A stretch of DNA of 64,000 nucleotides from Callaeas wilsoni (taxonomy: Eukaryota > Chordata > Aves > Passeriformes > Callaeidae): NCBI GenBank assembly GCA_013398955.1, contig VWPU01010305.1:310001-374000 (forward strand), in the 5' to 3' direction. The notes beneath the pieces were generated by a model. The model saw only the letters and a list, made by a program, of their open reading frames with translations. It had not been told where the DNA came from and did not search any database. The translations under genes and the position numbers were made by a program. Below are positions 25,678 through 37,070 of the stretch, piece by piece. Numbering within the stretch: position 1 is the first letter of the stretch; each line of letters opens with the position of its first letter.

Positions 25678-26255
25678 CAGAGTCCTCCCCATTCTTGTAA
25701 ATTCTACTGAAGTGGCCAAATTGTTGATGTGCTTAGCAGAGCATGTTAGGTAGTGCAGAGCAGCTGAAATAACTCTGCATGTCTTCTGCATGGTGACCTT
25801 TGTACTGCGTGTGTATGAGGAGAGAGATGGAGAGGCAAAACATTTATATCAATATTTTAACAAGAGATGTGTGGGACTGGGAAAATCTATCCAGTGAGTA
25901 AGTCTTGTTTTTCCATAACTAAAACCAAATCAAAAATTAGCACGTACTTTCATCATAAGATCTTTTTGAATTACAAAGCCAGAACAGTTTTACTAGTTTA
26001 GCCCAAATCTCATGGGTACCATGTTTGCCCTCATTGTATTCCGTCTTATGTTTAGGTGATAGATGTGTAACAATTTGAAGAGAGATTTCCTTCAGGGTCC
26101 CTAAACCCAACAGTGACTCACAGCAAGAATAAGACACAGCAGCTATAACAAAATCCAAAATAATTTAGCTGCAACAAAACCCATAGAATCTTCCACCTAG
26201 CATGATTCTTTATTTACAAAAATGGTAGCTAAAAAGTGAATTTTCCTATTGTTTC
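25678..26255. other. AT-rich unique DNA, no gene seen
   Basis: No features recognised. The minus-strand open frame 25937-26158 has no support. Confidence 0.6.
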
Positions 26256-26409
26256 TCTGAAGTTGCTCTTTTTCTTCCTCTTGATGCAGATCTCGGTTAC
26301 TGCTTCAGAGCAGCAAGCAACTGCAGCAGCTAATTATAACCAGCAGCCTGTGTTCCCCCCCTGCTTACCAGGTCATGGCAACATTCATTTGGAGAGTGTT
26401 TTTTTCTAA
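26256..26409 (+). other. Candidate exon, possibly terminal
   Basis: A pyrimidine tract (TTGCTCTTTTTCTTCCTCTT at about 26263-26282) leads to GATGCAG at 26283-26289. The sequence that follows is open in frame from 26290 to a TAA at 26407-26409, giving 39 residues beginning ISVTASEQQATAAANYNQQP, low-complexity but protein-like. A weak internal donor (CCAG/GTCATG at 26371/26372) would give an 82-nt internal exon instead. A second frame is also open. I do not recognise the product, and the call rests only on splice motif plus open frame. Confidence 0.2.
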
Positions 26410-29375
26410 ACAGGAAAACATTTCTCCAACAAAAGTCTGTAAATATTTTTCTCAGTAGTACTGGCAGGCAGTATTTATCCTGGTACTGAGGTCATTCAGA
26501 GGAGATCAGATGTGATAGTGCTGAGCTTTTAGCTGTCAGCAGGACTTTCTGGCATTTCCATGGAGTTTTCAAACATATAAGCATAGAGAAGTCTGTTTTT
26601 CTTCTCCAGGCATGCTTCTAATTTCCATCACTATTAAGAGGTGTTGTACAGTCTTATCAGGGACATTTTAGACCTCCCAAATGTTCTATGGCCACTTAAG
26701 TCTCATGTTTTAATTGATTGTGACAGATAACAATGTACTGTAAATCTGTGATTTGATCGAGAGATCCTGATGAACCTTATACGTTTTCAAAATTAAACCT
26801 GAGTGTTTCATGCATATTTTGCAAACCTGTTGATGGAATTGCAGAGTTACATGGGCAATGAGTGTTTATCACTGTGGATAACAGTACCTAGTCCGTCTGC
26901 TCGCCCTGTCTCTTCAGCTTGTTTTATGACTTCTCATATTTTCCTCATTTATTTTCTGTTCAGCTTTTTTGTTATTTTCCTTCCATTATGACATTAATTT
27001 TCTGTATGGGCCTTCTTGACATTAACAGTAGTTATTCTGAAGTGTTGTGTTATTTATGAAAGTCAAGTAGCCAATGGAGTAAAGCATTGATAAAGTTCTC
27101 TTAAAGAATTTTTAAACTCATCCAACAATCATAACTTACACAATGCTTATCAGGATGTCATTCATTCCATTAATTTACTGTGCTACCCATTATTGTCATA
27201 ATGTTGATTTTTTTAAAAAAAAATAAGAAACACCTTTTATTCGGATTTCTTAAGAAGTAAGGAATTACCAAAGTAAAGCAAATGTAGATGTTCTGCTACC
27301 TTGAGTAGGAAACATAGACTGAGTTCTAAAGAAGAATCCTTTGAACTTCTCAGCTGAGTGTTGGGAGAGGGCCATATTTCTACCCTGGCATCCATTTGAA
27401 AATATTAGCATTTCTTTTATTAAATGACACTGTTAATTCATATGTAAAGTTTACCCTTCCCTGGTAGTGTCACTAGGCTTCAAGACTGACCAACCAAATC
27501 TCGGGTTTAGCACGAGAAATCAGGTTATTGATGTGACACAGAAGATTATCTGACTATATAACAAATCTGACAGAATTACTTAGATTTTCATGTAGAAAAG
27601 CATTCAGACTTTTCAGTTCAAGTCTCTGTGGCTCTTTGTCTTTATCTGACTCTTTATGTCAGGTTTTTCAAGGGGTCTCTCTTCCAAGCTGCTGCACAGT
27701 ACTATGTAACTAAAACTGCTCTGACTGCTGGGCACAAGGAGGAGGGAACAGGAACCTGACAATGGTCGATGGCTTTGCCTCCCAGCACATTTGAAGATCT
27801 TACACATTTTTTTTGAATAGAGCTATGAAATTGGACTTTTGATGATAATATAGCACTTTACAATGGCTTCATTTCTTGAAAATAAGTCTATTGCTGATTT
27901 TGAATGTGTCAGTACAAAACTCTGCTCTTTGAGCTTCCTATGAAAAGTCCACTGACATTGAAGATACTCTTTGTTACTCAGAACCCTAATTCACTGTGTG
28001 TATTAGGATGTCAAATTCCTCTCACATGACTGCCTCAAAAGAACAGACTGATTATGTGGGAAGTCATTGTTGAGCAGAAACAAGTTTTTGTGATACAATA
28101 TGAACACTTGTTATTTCTAACCAGTTAAGGAAACTAAAATCCCAGTATTTTCTTTTTGTTCCCACTTAGAATAATAACTTGCCATGCAGAGTCCACTGCT
28201 AATTAAAAATACTAGTACTGTTAGCACTGACAGCTACCTAAGTAATTTGCCTTAGTCACAATTCATCCAAACCAGAAGAAAGAAGAGAGAAGAATTTTTA
28301 AATTAATTGCCTAAGATTATGCATGTCAGTGTTATGATGAATTGATGGTGCTGAATTCCATGAAATAATTTAGTATATAAGAGTCTATTAGCTAGTTAGA
28401 AACCATGACCCCATTTAACAGTTATGGACCAGCATAGCATCTAATCTATATTATTTGATTTGTATACCCTTTATGATCTAACCAGATCCCATAATGTCAA
28501 AAATCATACCTATCACATTGAATTATAACACATTAAGAATACAGGATTGGAAAAATCAGATATGTTCGTCTCCAGAGTGAGCTCCATTTTCATATTTACT
28601 CTACGGTGAAAGAGATTCTGCTTATTTCATTAAAAAAAAAATCAAGAACCCATCTCCAAGTGCTTTTAAAATGAAATGGAGCATGGAATAATAATTTTAA
28701 ACTACTTTGGTTGGCTTTTCCCTACAGTCTTCAAAAAAACCCAAAAATGTTAATCATCCTTTATTTATATTTTTAAGAATCGAATGTCAGAAGATGGCTT
28801 CTATAATTCTGTGCATATTTGTTTACCGACAAAATTTAAATAAGCACATAATTTTAAACTGTATCATGCTTCTAAATCACACAGCAACTATGATTACCTG
28901 TGATGGAAGAAGAAAAGTATTGATTCTACATAAAAATGTGGTGGAAAAATAAACACATTCCTGAACTTACTTTAATTTGCTCATTCAAAAAAAAGCCAAT
29001 GGCTCTTCAGGACAAAGTAAGATGTCAATGCATGACATACTTGCAGAAGTCACAGAGCTTTAATTTAGCAAAGCCTAGCTTAAAACTATTATAATTATGG
29101 ATAATATTTTTAACATCTTATGCTATATTCCAGATCCTCAGGCTTTTCAAGGTCTATTTGTGTTTGGACAAAAACATGCACATGAATAAATCAGAGATGA
29201 ATATGAAAACTGATTTAGGAGTAAATTAATATAATCATTAATAATTTTAACTATATGTATGTAAAATAGCAATCCTGAAGATGCCATCATCAAATATTCC
29301 CAAATGAAATATGTATTTGAAGTTATGCGTGCAGTTTCTAGGCATTGTATGTTCTTTTTCCGATGGGTTGTATGA
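26410..29375. other. AT-rich unique DNA, no gene seen
   Basis: No repeat family or RNA gene recognised. Short open frames (26803-26991, 27613-27807, 28707-28952) lack splice or poly(A) support. Confidence 0.6.
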
Positions 29376-29760
29376 AACTCGCAGGAGAGGATGTTCAGCT
29401 CCCCGTATGCTGTTTAGAATGGACACATCCCCAGAGCAAGTTGCACTCTCAAGCCCGTGGTACCTTCCCGCTGCCTCGGAGAAGCAGGCAGAATGGAGTC
29501 CCCTTCCAGTGTCCTTTGCATGGAGAGCTGTGGTAACTTTTGTTCAGGATCCAATTCCAACAGACAGAGCCTGTGTTTGCACTTTCACAATTTTTTGTCA
29601 TGCTGTAAGCTTCATGTCAGACGGGTTTGGAACACCCAGCTGGAGGAAGGCGTGTGTGCCACGGCAGGGCCGGGCACGGAGAGCTGCTCTTGGCTGCTCC
29701 GGAGCAGACCCACACGTGTGAAGACCAGGTGAGCGTGACAGGCGGGTTTGCCTTCACCAA
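29376..29760. other. GC-richer unique island, non-coding
   Basis: Overlapping open frames in three registers on the plus strand and one on the minus strand, up to 136 codons, reflect composition, not coding. No product resembles a known family. Origin unclear. Confidence 0.35.
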
Positions 29761-29869
29761 CAGATGACCTGAACTCCCTAACACAAAGTAACCCCTTCCA
29801 AGGAATCTGTAAGTGATCAAGAACTCAGTGTCCTGAAAATATCACCAAAGTCTAATCACTTAGTACCAA

Positions 29870-29972
29870 GTTTAATGAAGTCTTTAGGCCCAAACTTGCC
29901 ATTAATTTAAATGGGAAATCAATGGGAAGTTAGGAGCCTAAATGCTTTGTTGAATCAAGGCCTCCAGGCTCA
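29870..29972. repeat. Ancient amniote interspersed repeat relic (MITE-like)
   Basis: The words AAATCAATGGGAAGTTAGGA, then GCCTAAATGCTTTGTTGAAT and AAGGCCT, follow the order of a widespread reptile/bird repeat that reads roughly 'aagtcaatgggagttaggcacctaaataccttt...aatctgggcct'. These are old non-autonomous elements, probably DNA transposons. The match is from memory of the pattern and needs a repeat-library search. Confidence 0.4.
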
Positions 29973-30625
29973 ATTGAGATTCCCATAGTGATCACTATAA
30001 AGAATTCTATTAAAGCTCTGGATTGTGTTAATCACTTCCATATCTGTCTGTTGGTACCTACCTGGTTCATTTACAACATTTATTTTATGTGTTTTAAAAG
30101 GGACTAAAAGTGGTACTTTCAACGCATCTAAGGTACAGTTAGACATATAACTCTGAGTAGGGTCTAAAATATTTTCCAAAGTCTTTCCAGTGCCTACCTG
30201 CATTTCTGAGTACATATCTACAGCAAAAGCTAGCACTAGTGGCTGAAATACGCAAATTCTACATTGTACTTTCTCTCCACTTCAAAACCATTTCGCTTGG
30301 AATTTCTATCTTAAATACAGCCAAGAATTTGAAGAGTTATTGCAATAATTTTTCCTACCACTCTGGTATCAGTCAAAGACATTTGGATAATTGGCCTAGT
30401 CTGTCAACATTTCCAATAGAATATTTTAAAGATGCTAAGGAGTTCGGGAAAAAATTGCTAGTTTTAAAGTTTTTCACTAGCAGATCTAATCAATATAGAT
30501 AGATGAATAATTAATTCTAAATAATATATCCTGGTTTGTTACTTTAATCCTACTAAGTAATTATTCAGTTTTATCTTACAGTATTCCCCAGCTCATACTA
30601 ACTGGCTTCACTTAAATAATTCACT

Positions 30626-30690
30626 ATGGGCCAAAGCTTGATTGCACTGAAGTCAATGGCAAAAATCCCATTTTCTCCAGTGACAACAGC
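30626..30690. repeat. Ancient amniote interspersed repeat relic (MITE-like)
   Basis: GGGCCAAAGCTTGATTGCAC followed directly by TGAAGTCAATGGCAAAAATC fits the typical 'gggccaaattctg...ttacactgaagtcaatgg' wording of an old amniote repeat. The copy is short and diverged, and its ends cannot be placed. Confidence 0.4.
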
Positions 30691-32834
30691 ATTTAACCCT
30701 GAGGAACTGACCTTAAGGTTAATTAAATGTTTGAGAAAACCTGAGGTGATTTATAGTTTCATGCTGAAAGCAAGAAAAATTCACAGTTTTGTTAGGTTTT
30801 GATGTAAAACAAGATAAAATCTAATGCTCTCAAGCTGAGTTTCACTTTCAGTTTTTATTTTCTTTTAAAATCTGAAATTCAGAGAAACTCAGGTTGAGTG
30901 AAATGCACTGTGTAGATTGCAACTAGGTTTGGTTTTTTTATAACTCCTTAAGAAGTTGTACCCAGTAAGTTTTTTACACCTTTGCTTCTATGATGTCCTT
31001 CATACATCCTCCTAATAATGAATCTCTTTATTAGAGGTTTGTTTTCATGGTACTTTTTTACTGGAACTATTGCAAGCAGTGCTGGGCATATTTCTTCAGT
31101 GTGCATATAAACAGTTATGAGAGACGTAAAAAAAAAAGCCTTCTGTAAACACATTTCATGGAATGGACAGCATTAGTTAAGGAATGTTATATACTTGATT
31201 TGATTAATGAGTTTTGAGGAGATTATTTCTCAGCTTGATTCGTGTGCTCAAGGACTGTAAAGTAATTTAGAATCTAATTGCAATGTTTTCCGGAATTTTA
31301 TGTTGCTTACATTATCCTTACAGAATACAGAAATTCCAATCCATCCCCTACATAGTTCTTTGATACACAGTAGCATAACTCATTTCACTAGAAGGTAGCC
31401 AGATTACACATGCAAGTATGTTATTCATTTGAAGATATTAAACTTTCATCTGTACATGTTGATAAAAATACCCAATATCAGTATGTTAATATACAGATTT
31501 CCCAAGGCTCACTGTACAGTTCTGCTATTTAATAAAGGCAGAGAAATATTTTTCCAAGGTAATTGCATATAGACTATTAGAACTTGTATATAAAAATAAT
31601 GGTAATTTTTCCTTTTCATTTCCCCACCTAATATCTATTCTGATAAAAGTTGACTATGTATCTATTAGAGTGTGGAAAAGGCACTGCTATATGCAGAGTC
31701 TGTAGGTGGGAAGAAGAATTAAGGGAAGTGTTTATCAGCAGCCATACAAAAACCCCACAAACATTGAAATTGTCAGAAGCTGTGACAGCAAAGAGATCAT
31801 GCTGAAGGGAAGCTGTGATGTAGAATTGAAAGTGCACAGAGTTCAAGACTTGACAACTTCATGAATTCCATGAAGAGACACTCTCATAACAAAAAGAAGC
31901 AGAAAGAATCTAAACCAGCTCAGAGTTGCATGACTCAGCTGCTCTAATAGTAAGATGATCTTGGTCCTGAGAGCAAAATGCTGAGAGTAGGAGAAAGTGC
32001 ATTCAAGAGCTGCTTGAACATCTCAGTTCTCTGAAGCTCTCTGTTGCTTGCCCATGCTTTAACGCCACTGCTGCCTTCTTCATATTTGATAAAAGGGTCT
32101 GGATTTTTTTTTTCCCTTTATGTCCCCCAAAAATGTGTAGAAGGAAGATGTTAGCAATGACTTAGGTGTAGAGACCCATAAGAGAAAAGGTGAGAAGCCC
32201 TCATCTTTTAGAGCATTGTTTTATCTCTTGTTCCTGTGTGTCTACATCTGACTGGTATTTTATATATTACCCTTTTCCCGCTGCAGGACACTTTTTGTAT
32301 TCTGTGCTTTCAGCTTGCCTTTAATTACTGACTTATAATAGGAAAAAAAAATATATTTTAAGGGGAATTTTCTGAAACCTAGAAAGTTAGCGAGAACTTT
32401 TCTGCCCTTAGTGTCCTGGAGCATGTAGAACTGAGACCAAGGGAATTAGAGAAAACCTGCTTTTTGTAGAGACCATGGCTTTCTTGACTGTATGTCCACT
32501 ATTTCAACTTGAAGTAGGTTAAAGTCACAACATTTAAAAGAGTCTCTCATTGTCATGAGTTTCTCTTTTCTCATTCTTGCTTGGGGCTGACGGGATTTTT
32601 GTTGCCTGCTGCAAATTCTACGTCTGTTTTCAGAAACTAACCAATCTTCAGTTTCCTGGATTTTTTGGAGGTCTGTCAGTGTGCAATATCCAAAGTCTTG
32701 GTTTTCATGCTTGTGTTGTGCTAAGTATCATGTATGTGTTAGGCTTGCCAGACTAGTTGAAGAGGAAGTTCTGAATGTTAAGAGTTGATCAATGGCAAGT
32801 AATGTCTTTTGGAAAGGAAAGTACAGCTTGATAG
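30691..32834. other. AT-rich unique DNA, no gene seen
   Basis: No repeat family, RNA gene or supported exon. Minus-strand open frames at 30948-31154 and 31628-31846 have no splice support. Confidence 0.6.
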
Positions 32835-32850
32835 GAGAGAAGAATCAAAA

Positions 32851-33110
32851 TTACCTCCTTCATTTACAGTCTGTTGAAAGCCAACAATTCTTTGCTTTTA
32901 GAAAACATCATCAGAGGATTGTTTTTCTCTATTTTATTCTCTACTGTAAACACAGATGCTACAGAGGATCTAGAACAGGCTTTAAGACTTTACTTCACTG
33001 AAGAACAATCATTGGTGGTATTTTTGGATAGTATCTATTGCATGATGTGGAAAAAAGGATGCCTCAATAAGATACAGCATAGTGATCACACCAATGGTCA
33101 CCACCAGTAA
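32851..33110 (+). other. Candidate terminal exon with poly(A) signal downstream
   Basis: TTACCTCCTTCATTTACAG (32851-32869) is a good acceptor. From 32870 one frame is open to TAA at 33108-33110, about 79 codons after one phase base. Its product has a hydrophobic stretch (GLFFSILFSTV) followed by an acidic amphipathic stretch (DATEDLEQALRLYFTEEQ) and a His-rich end. An AATAAA occurs at 33290-33295. I do not recognise the protein. The frame extends back only to a TAG at 32832, so it could not stand alone without an upstream exon. Chance remains the simpler explanation. Confidence 0.2.
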
Positions 33111-35180
33111 CTACTACAAAACTAGGCAAAATGTAGAAGAGTAAGAACACTTTTGCTTAGATTCTTGGTAATTGAAGTATCATTACTGAGCTTCTTGAAA
33201 TTTACTCTCCCTGCATATCTGTAATTATCTAAAGGCTCTGTACTCCTGTCTTCCTTTCTGCCGGATTTTTTTCCCAGTTATTATGTGGCAATAAAAACTT
33301 GGCTTGCAGATTGAAATCCACAGATTTCAAAGGATTGGAAGTCTATCTATGCATTATTAGGTATTTACAAGCTAACAGTAAAAATTTTGTATACATTTGG
33401 AGATTAGGAAAAGAGAAGGACTCCCCCAGGTTTCATCTAGTTACAATCCAATATTGAAGGCTACATTTGATATGCACACAGTATTTGTAGATGTGTCTGA
33501 ATACAGAACTGGGCAATGTATTTCACATTATTTTGCACTCATTTCCCCAGAAAAGTAAACAAACACATTGAACCATCTTTGCATCTCTAAAAGGACATTG
33601 GGGAATCATTATAAGGTTCCAGGTGTTCACTGCTAATGACTGCACTGAATTAGGGAATGAACTTTCCAAGTTTGTTTGCTTTTACTTTATGCAGATTTGT
33701 AAATGAATGTGTTTCTTAGCTATGTTGAGCTAAATAATTATGAGAAAATGAAAAGACACAGGAGTATTTTTAAAAAGGATTCACTATTGTGAGTCCCTAG
33801 ACTGTGTTGTACCCACAGGTGATATTATGAAGCATCCAAACCAGAATGGAACATTCTTGAGATTTTTGGCCTTGGATAATTTAGGAATAAATTCCGAAAA
33901 TCCTGTTATGAGAACCTTTATTCTTGCTCTGAGTCAATTGCAGGATTAAGTTGTGGCAGTTCAACAGAAGAGTATGAAATACTCAATTCTTATGGGTTTC
34001 CAGAAGAATAGTCCAGCTTCTGTTCCTCTTTTGGAGTATATAAAGATTTGAGTATATCAAGGGTTTTATGGTCCTGGAGATGGTCAGAGCATAGCTGATG
34101 AGGCAGATAAATCTTTGGGTCGGATATGATCTTATACAGTGAAAGCACTAAATTTGTGGAAACCTGCCTTTTGCTTTCCAGCTTTTGGCCCTCAGTACTG
34201 AACAGCAAGTTAAAAATTTGCCAATTTTGTTGGCAGATGGGGAACCCCTCCCCATTTGGAGGTACCGCAATCAAGTGGATTTTTAACGGGTGCAGCACAT
34301 CTTTATTTACAACTTGTAAAGTGTGCTTTCTTCTAAAACTTTCCATGTGATACAGCTCTTTATATTGTATTACACTTATAAAATCTCACCAAACCCTTAT
34401 GAATTAAAAGATAATTAGTGGTTCAAAACACATAAGACATTAGGCCAGAAGTGTCAAAAATGTCATGAAAGACCATAAATCATAGTATACTTGCATTGAT
34501 CCCTCATATACTTAGTTTTTAAATCATCTCTTTAACACCTTGTAAATGTACAAACAACTATGAACCCAAGGGAAACTTTAATATGTTTTTTATACATATT
34601 TTAATTTCATCTCAAAGTACTGGCTGCATAAAAATTAAGTCAGACTCACAAAAACTCATTGATTTCCTCTGGATAAAACCCATCTGTCCAAACTAATTTA
34701 GAACCTTTTTGAAGCTGTAAAGTTAGTCATGCAACACTGAGGTCATTATGGACATCCTGTACTGTAGGAACTCTAGTGTAATTTTAAGAAGGTAATTTTG
34801 TTATATTTACTGTATTTAAATACAGTGCTACTTTTAAGGAACAAAAGCCTTACTGTGTAACTGTATTGAAAGTAAACCAGAAGCTGTGAAAAGTGAGATC
34901 TGTTCTTTTCCTTGTGATTAATGCACCTTTCTGCCAAAATTGAAACTTCTTAACTGAGCTCATTTAATACAAAGTAAACGAATTCTGCTCTTTGGATTTG
35001 ATCCGCTGGCTAAGCTCTATAGATAAGGGTCTAACAGTGAATAGCTTTCATTCTAAACAAAGGATGTTTTGATAGAAAGGTCAGAGCTAAGGTCTTTTAT
35101 ATTGTGATAACAGGAAAGGGAAATGACATATTAATGGCAATTCATGCCATGGTGGTCTGCTGAACATGGTGGATCCGAAA
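33111..35180. other. AT-rich unique DNA with an 18-bp perfect palindrome at 34809
   Basis: ACTGTATTTAAATACAGT at 34809-34826 is a perfect palindrome. A 118-codon minus-strand frame (33990-34346) has no family resemblance and overlaps a plus-strand open frame. Nothing else recognised. Confidence 0.5.
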
Positions 35181-35181
35181 G

Positions 35182-35198
35182 AAAAAAAAAAAAAAAAA
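35182..35198. repeat. A17 homopolymer
   Basis: Seventeen consecutive A. No recognisable retroelement body precedes it, so simple slippage is likely. Confidence 0.9.
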
Positions 35199-35243
35199 GG
35201 CTGCAGTGCTATTTTTTAAGGACATCAGTTTTTAATTGGTCTT

Positions 35244-35340
35244 ATTTTGAATGACAATTTCTTTCATTACAGTTGGCAAGACAGCGATGCCGAAATGTAC
35301 AACACTACTACCACAGGGAAGATTGAAAAAAATGGTGTGT
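35244..35340 (+). other. Candidate internal exon (62 nt)
   Basis: The acceptor AATTTCTTTCATTACAG ends at 35272 and has a branch-point-like TGAC shortly upstream. The exon would be 35273-35334, ending AATG/GTGTGT (a moderate donor). One frame (phase: one base, then codons) is open and reads WQDSDAEMYN, then four Thr, then GKIEKN. The segment keeps two CpGs within nine bases (GCGATGCCG) in an otherwise CpG-poor region, as selected coding DNA often does. The protein is not recognised. This is the most coding-like short segment between 30 and 47 kb. Confidence 0.3.
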
Positions 35341-35990
35341 ATTGATCTGGATTCTGCCCTTGAACATTTTGCTGCCAACCAGAATATTAAGCAGGCTTAG
35401 CCCTTGTGAGTCACACTAGTAACAAATGATGATCTGTAGCTAATTTTTATAATGCGATAGACTTTAATTACATGCTGAATCACTTGAATAGGGCAAATAA
35501 GTTTAAATTAAGAGGTTCTCACTGTGGCTCAGGACACGTACATCATGTCGCATGCTTTATGTGCAGTGTTAGTGATTTGGGGAGCAGAGTCTGCATAGCA
35601 GAATAGGAAACACCGAGTTTTAAAACATTTCTGCACATTATAAAAAATCTCTGAACTATCATGCAGGACTGATTATACCACAGAAATCTTTATTCTGAGA
35701 CAAACAAAATGATGCACTTTGGCAAGGCAGTCACTTCAGTGAAGACAGTCAGAGCAGTTATTCCACTCCTCTTCCCACCCTCCCAGCGCCCTCCCCTTGG
35801 GGCAGGCTGCTTTATCTAGAGCCAGCTGATGTTATCTATAATGCCAGCAGCTTTTTACATATCCACATTGAGTCCAACAATTTCACGACATAGGATGATA
35901 AGTGTAGATTCCCGTGTTACCTAATGAAGTTTGAACTGAATAACGTTTCTTTTTTGCTTAGTAGAGTATCAGCACAGAGAACAGCAGGAT
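35341..35990. other. AT-rich unique DNA, no gene seen
   Basis: Unremarkable apart from a small C-rich patch at 35760-35815. Confidence 0.6.
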
Positions 35991-37070
35991 CAAGTATTCA
36001 AGAAGCAGTGTAGGATGACAGCACAATAGTACATTTTTCCTGTTCATGTCTCACATCTCCAAAGAGAAAACTTCCCTTTGCCTTCTTCCCTGCCTTCTCC
36101 CTTGAGATGCGTTCCCTCGTAGTCAGTCACTTTGCATGTCAGGCTGCAGCTGAGCTGGAGATGTGATCCCCTGCTCCCATAGCCACACCCTGGAACCACA
36201 TTCTCCTTTTCTAAACTACCACGGCACAAATAATGTCATTATATTTGCTTGTAAAGGTCTGTCAAGCACTTCGATGACAACAGGTAGTGCTGAAGAGCAT
36301 CACATAGGAAGGATACCAGAAACCAAACAACCCCTGCCACTCATGTCTGCTATTTAAATAACCTTCCATCCCCAGACAGAAAATTAGAACCAGTCTCCTT
36401 CAGACTGGGATATTGCATCCCATCTCTCTGGGTAGTTGTTACAGGTACACAAGCCCATGTTAGACATGCTTCGTCATGCCATGTCATCTGGAAGCAGCTC
36501 TGGGAAAGACCTCTTTTATTAAAAAAGCGGCACACAACAGATTTAAGCTCCAGCAGAAAAATACAGGAACTCTAAAAATGTTGCTTACTCAGTAGAGAAA
36601 ATGCATGCCTCTAGGTAATGTAGTGGAAAGGTAGTTACACACCCAGGGTGCACATGAGGTTGATGTAACCCAGCTATTAGGCAAGAAGCATTAGAAATTC
36701 AAATAATTAATTCCTCCTTTCAGTATATCCCTTTGTCCATTTCCCTGTCTTAGTGCAACCCAGCATGAGGGCTGTATAATTCCTGTAGGCAGTGAAGATA
36801 CAGGACCTAGGACCAATATCTTTTCCTGAACCTTGATGAAATCCCAAATCAATCTCTAGTCATGATCAACCTCCTCTCCTCATCTCCCAGCTGATAATTC
36901 TCAAATATCTCAAATAGTAGGCACTGCCATCCATTCACACCAATTTACCAGCTACCCCACCAAGAAAAGATCTGCTTAAAAATTGTATTCCCTAATATCA
37001 TTCTACTGCTATATTTCCTCCTATTTGCCCATAGCAAATGCTGTCTCCTTGTCTTTCTCGCTATATCCTA
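35991..37070. other. C/T-rich strand-biased stretch, unclassified
   Basis: The plus strand is visibly enriched in C and CT runs (for example CCTTCTTCCCTGCCTTCTCC and CCTCCTCTCCTCATCTCCCA) compared with neighbours. Open frames are short. It may be an old element or a stretch transcribed from the minus strand. I cannot classify it. Confidence 0.3.

Noticed and set aside
29311..29732. Nested open frames of up to 136 codons
   Set aside because: Several frames overlap in one GC-rich patch and none has a recognisable product.
33990..34346. 118-codon minus-strand open frame
   Set aside because: No recognisable family, overlaps a plus-strand frame, and no convincing promoter, splice or poly(A) signals.
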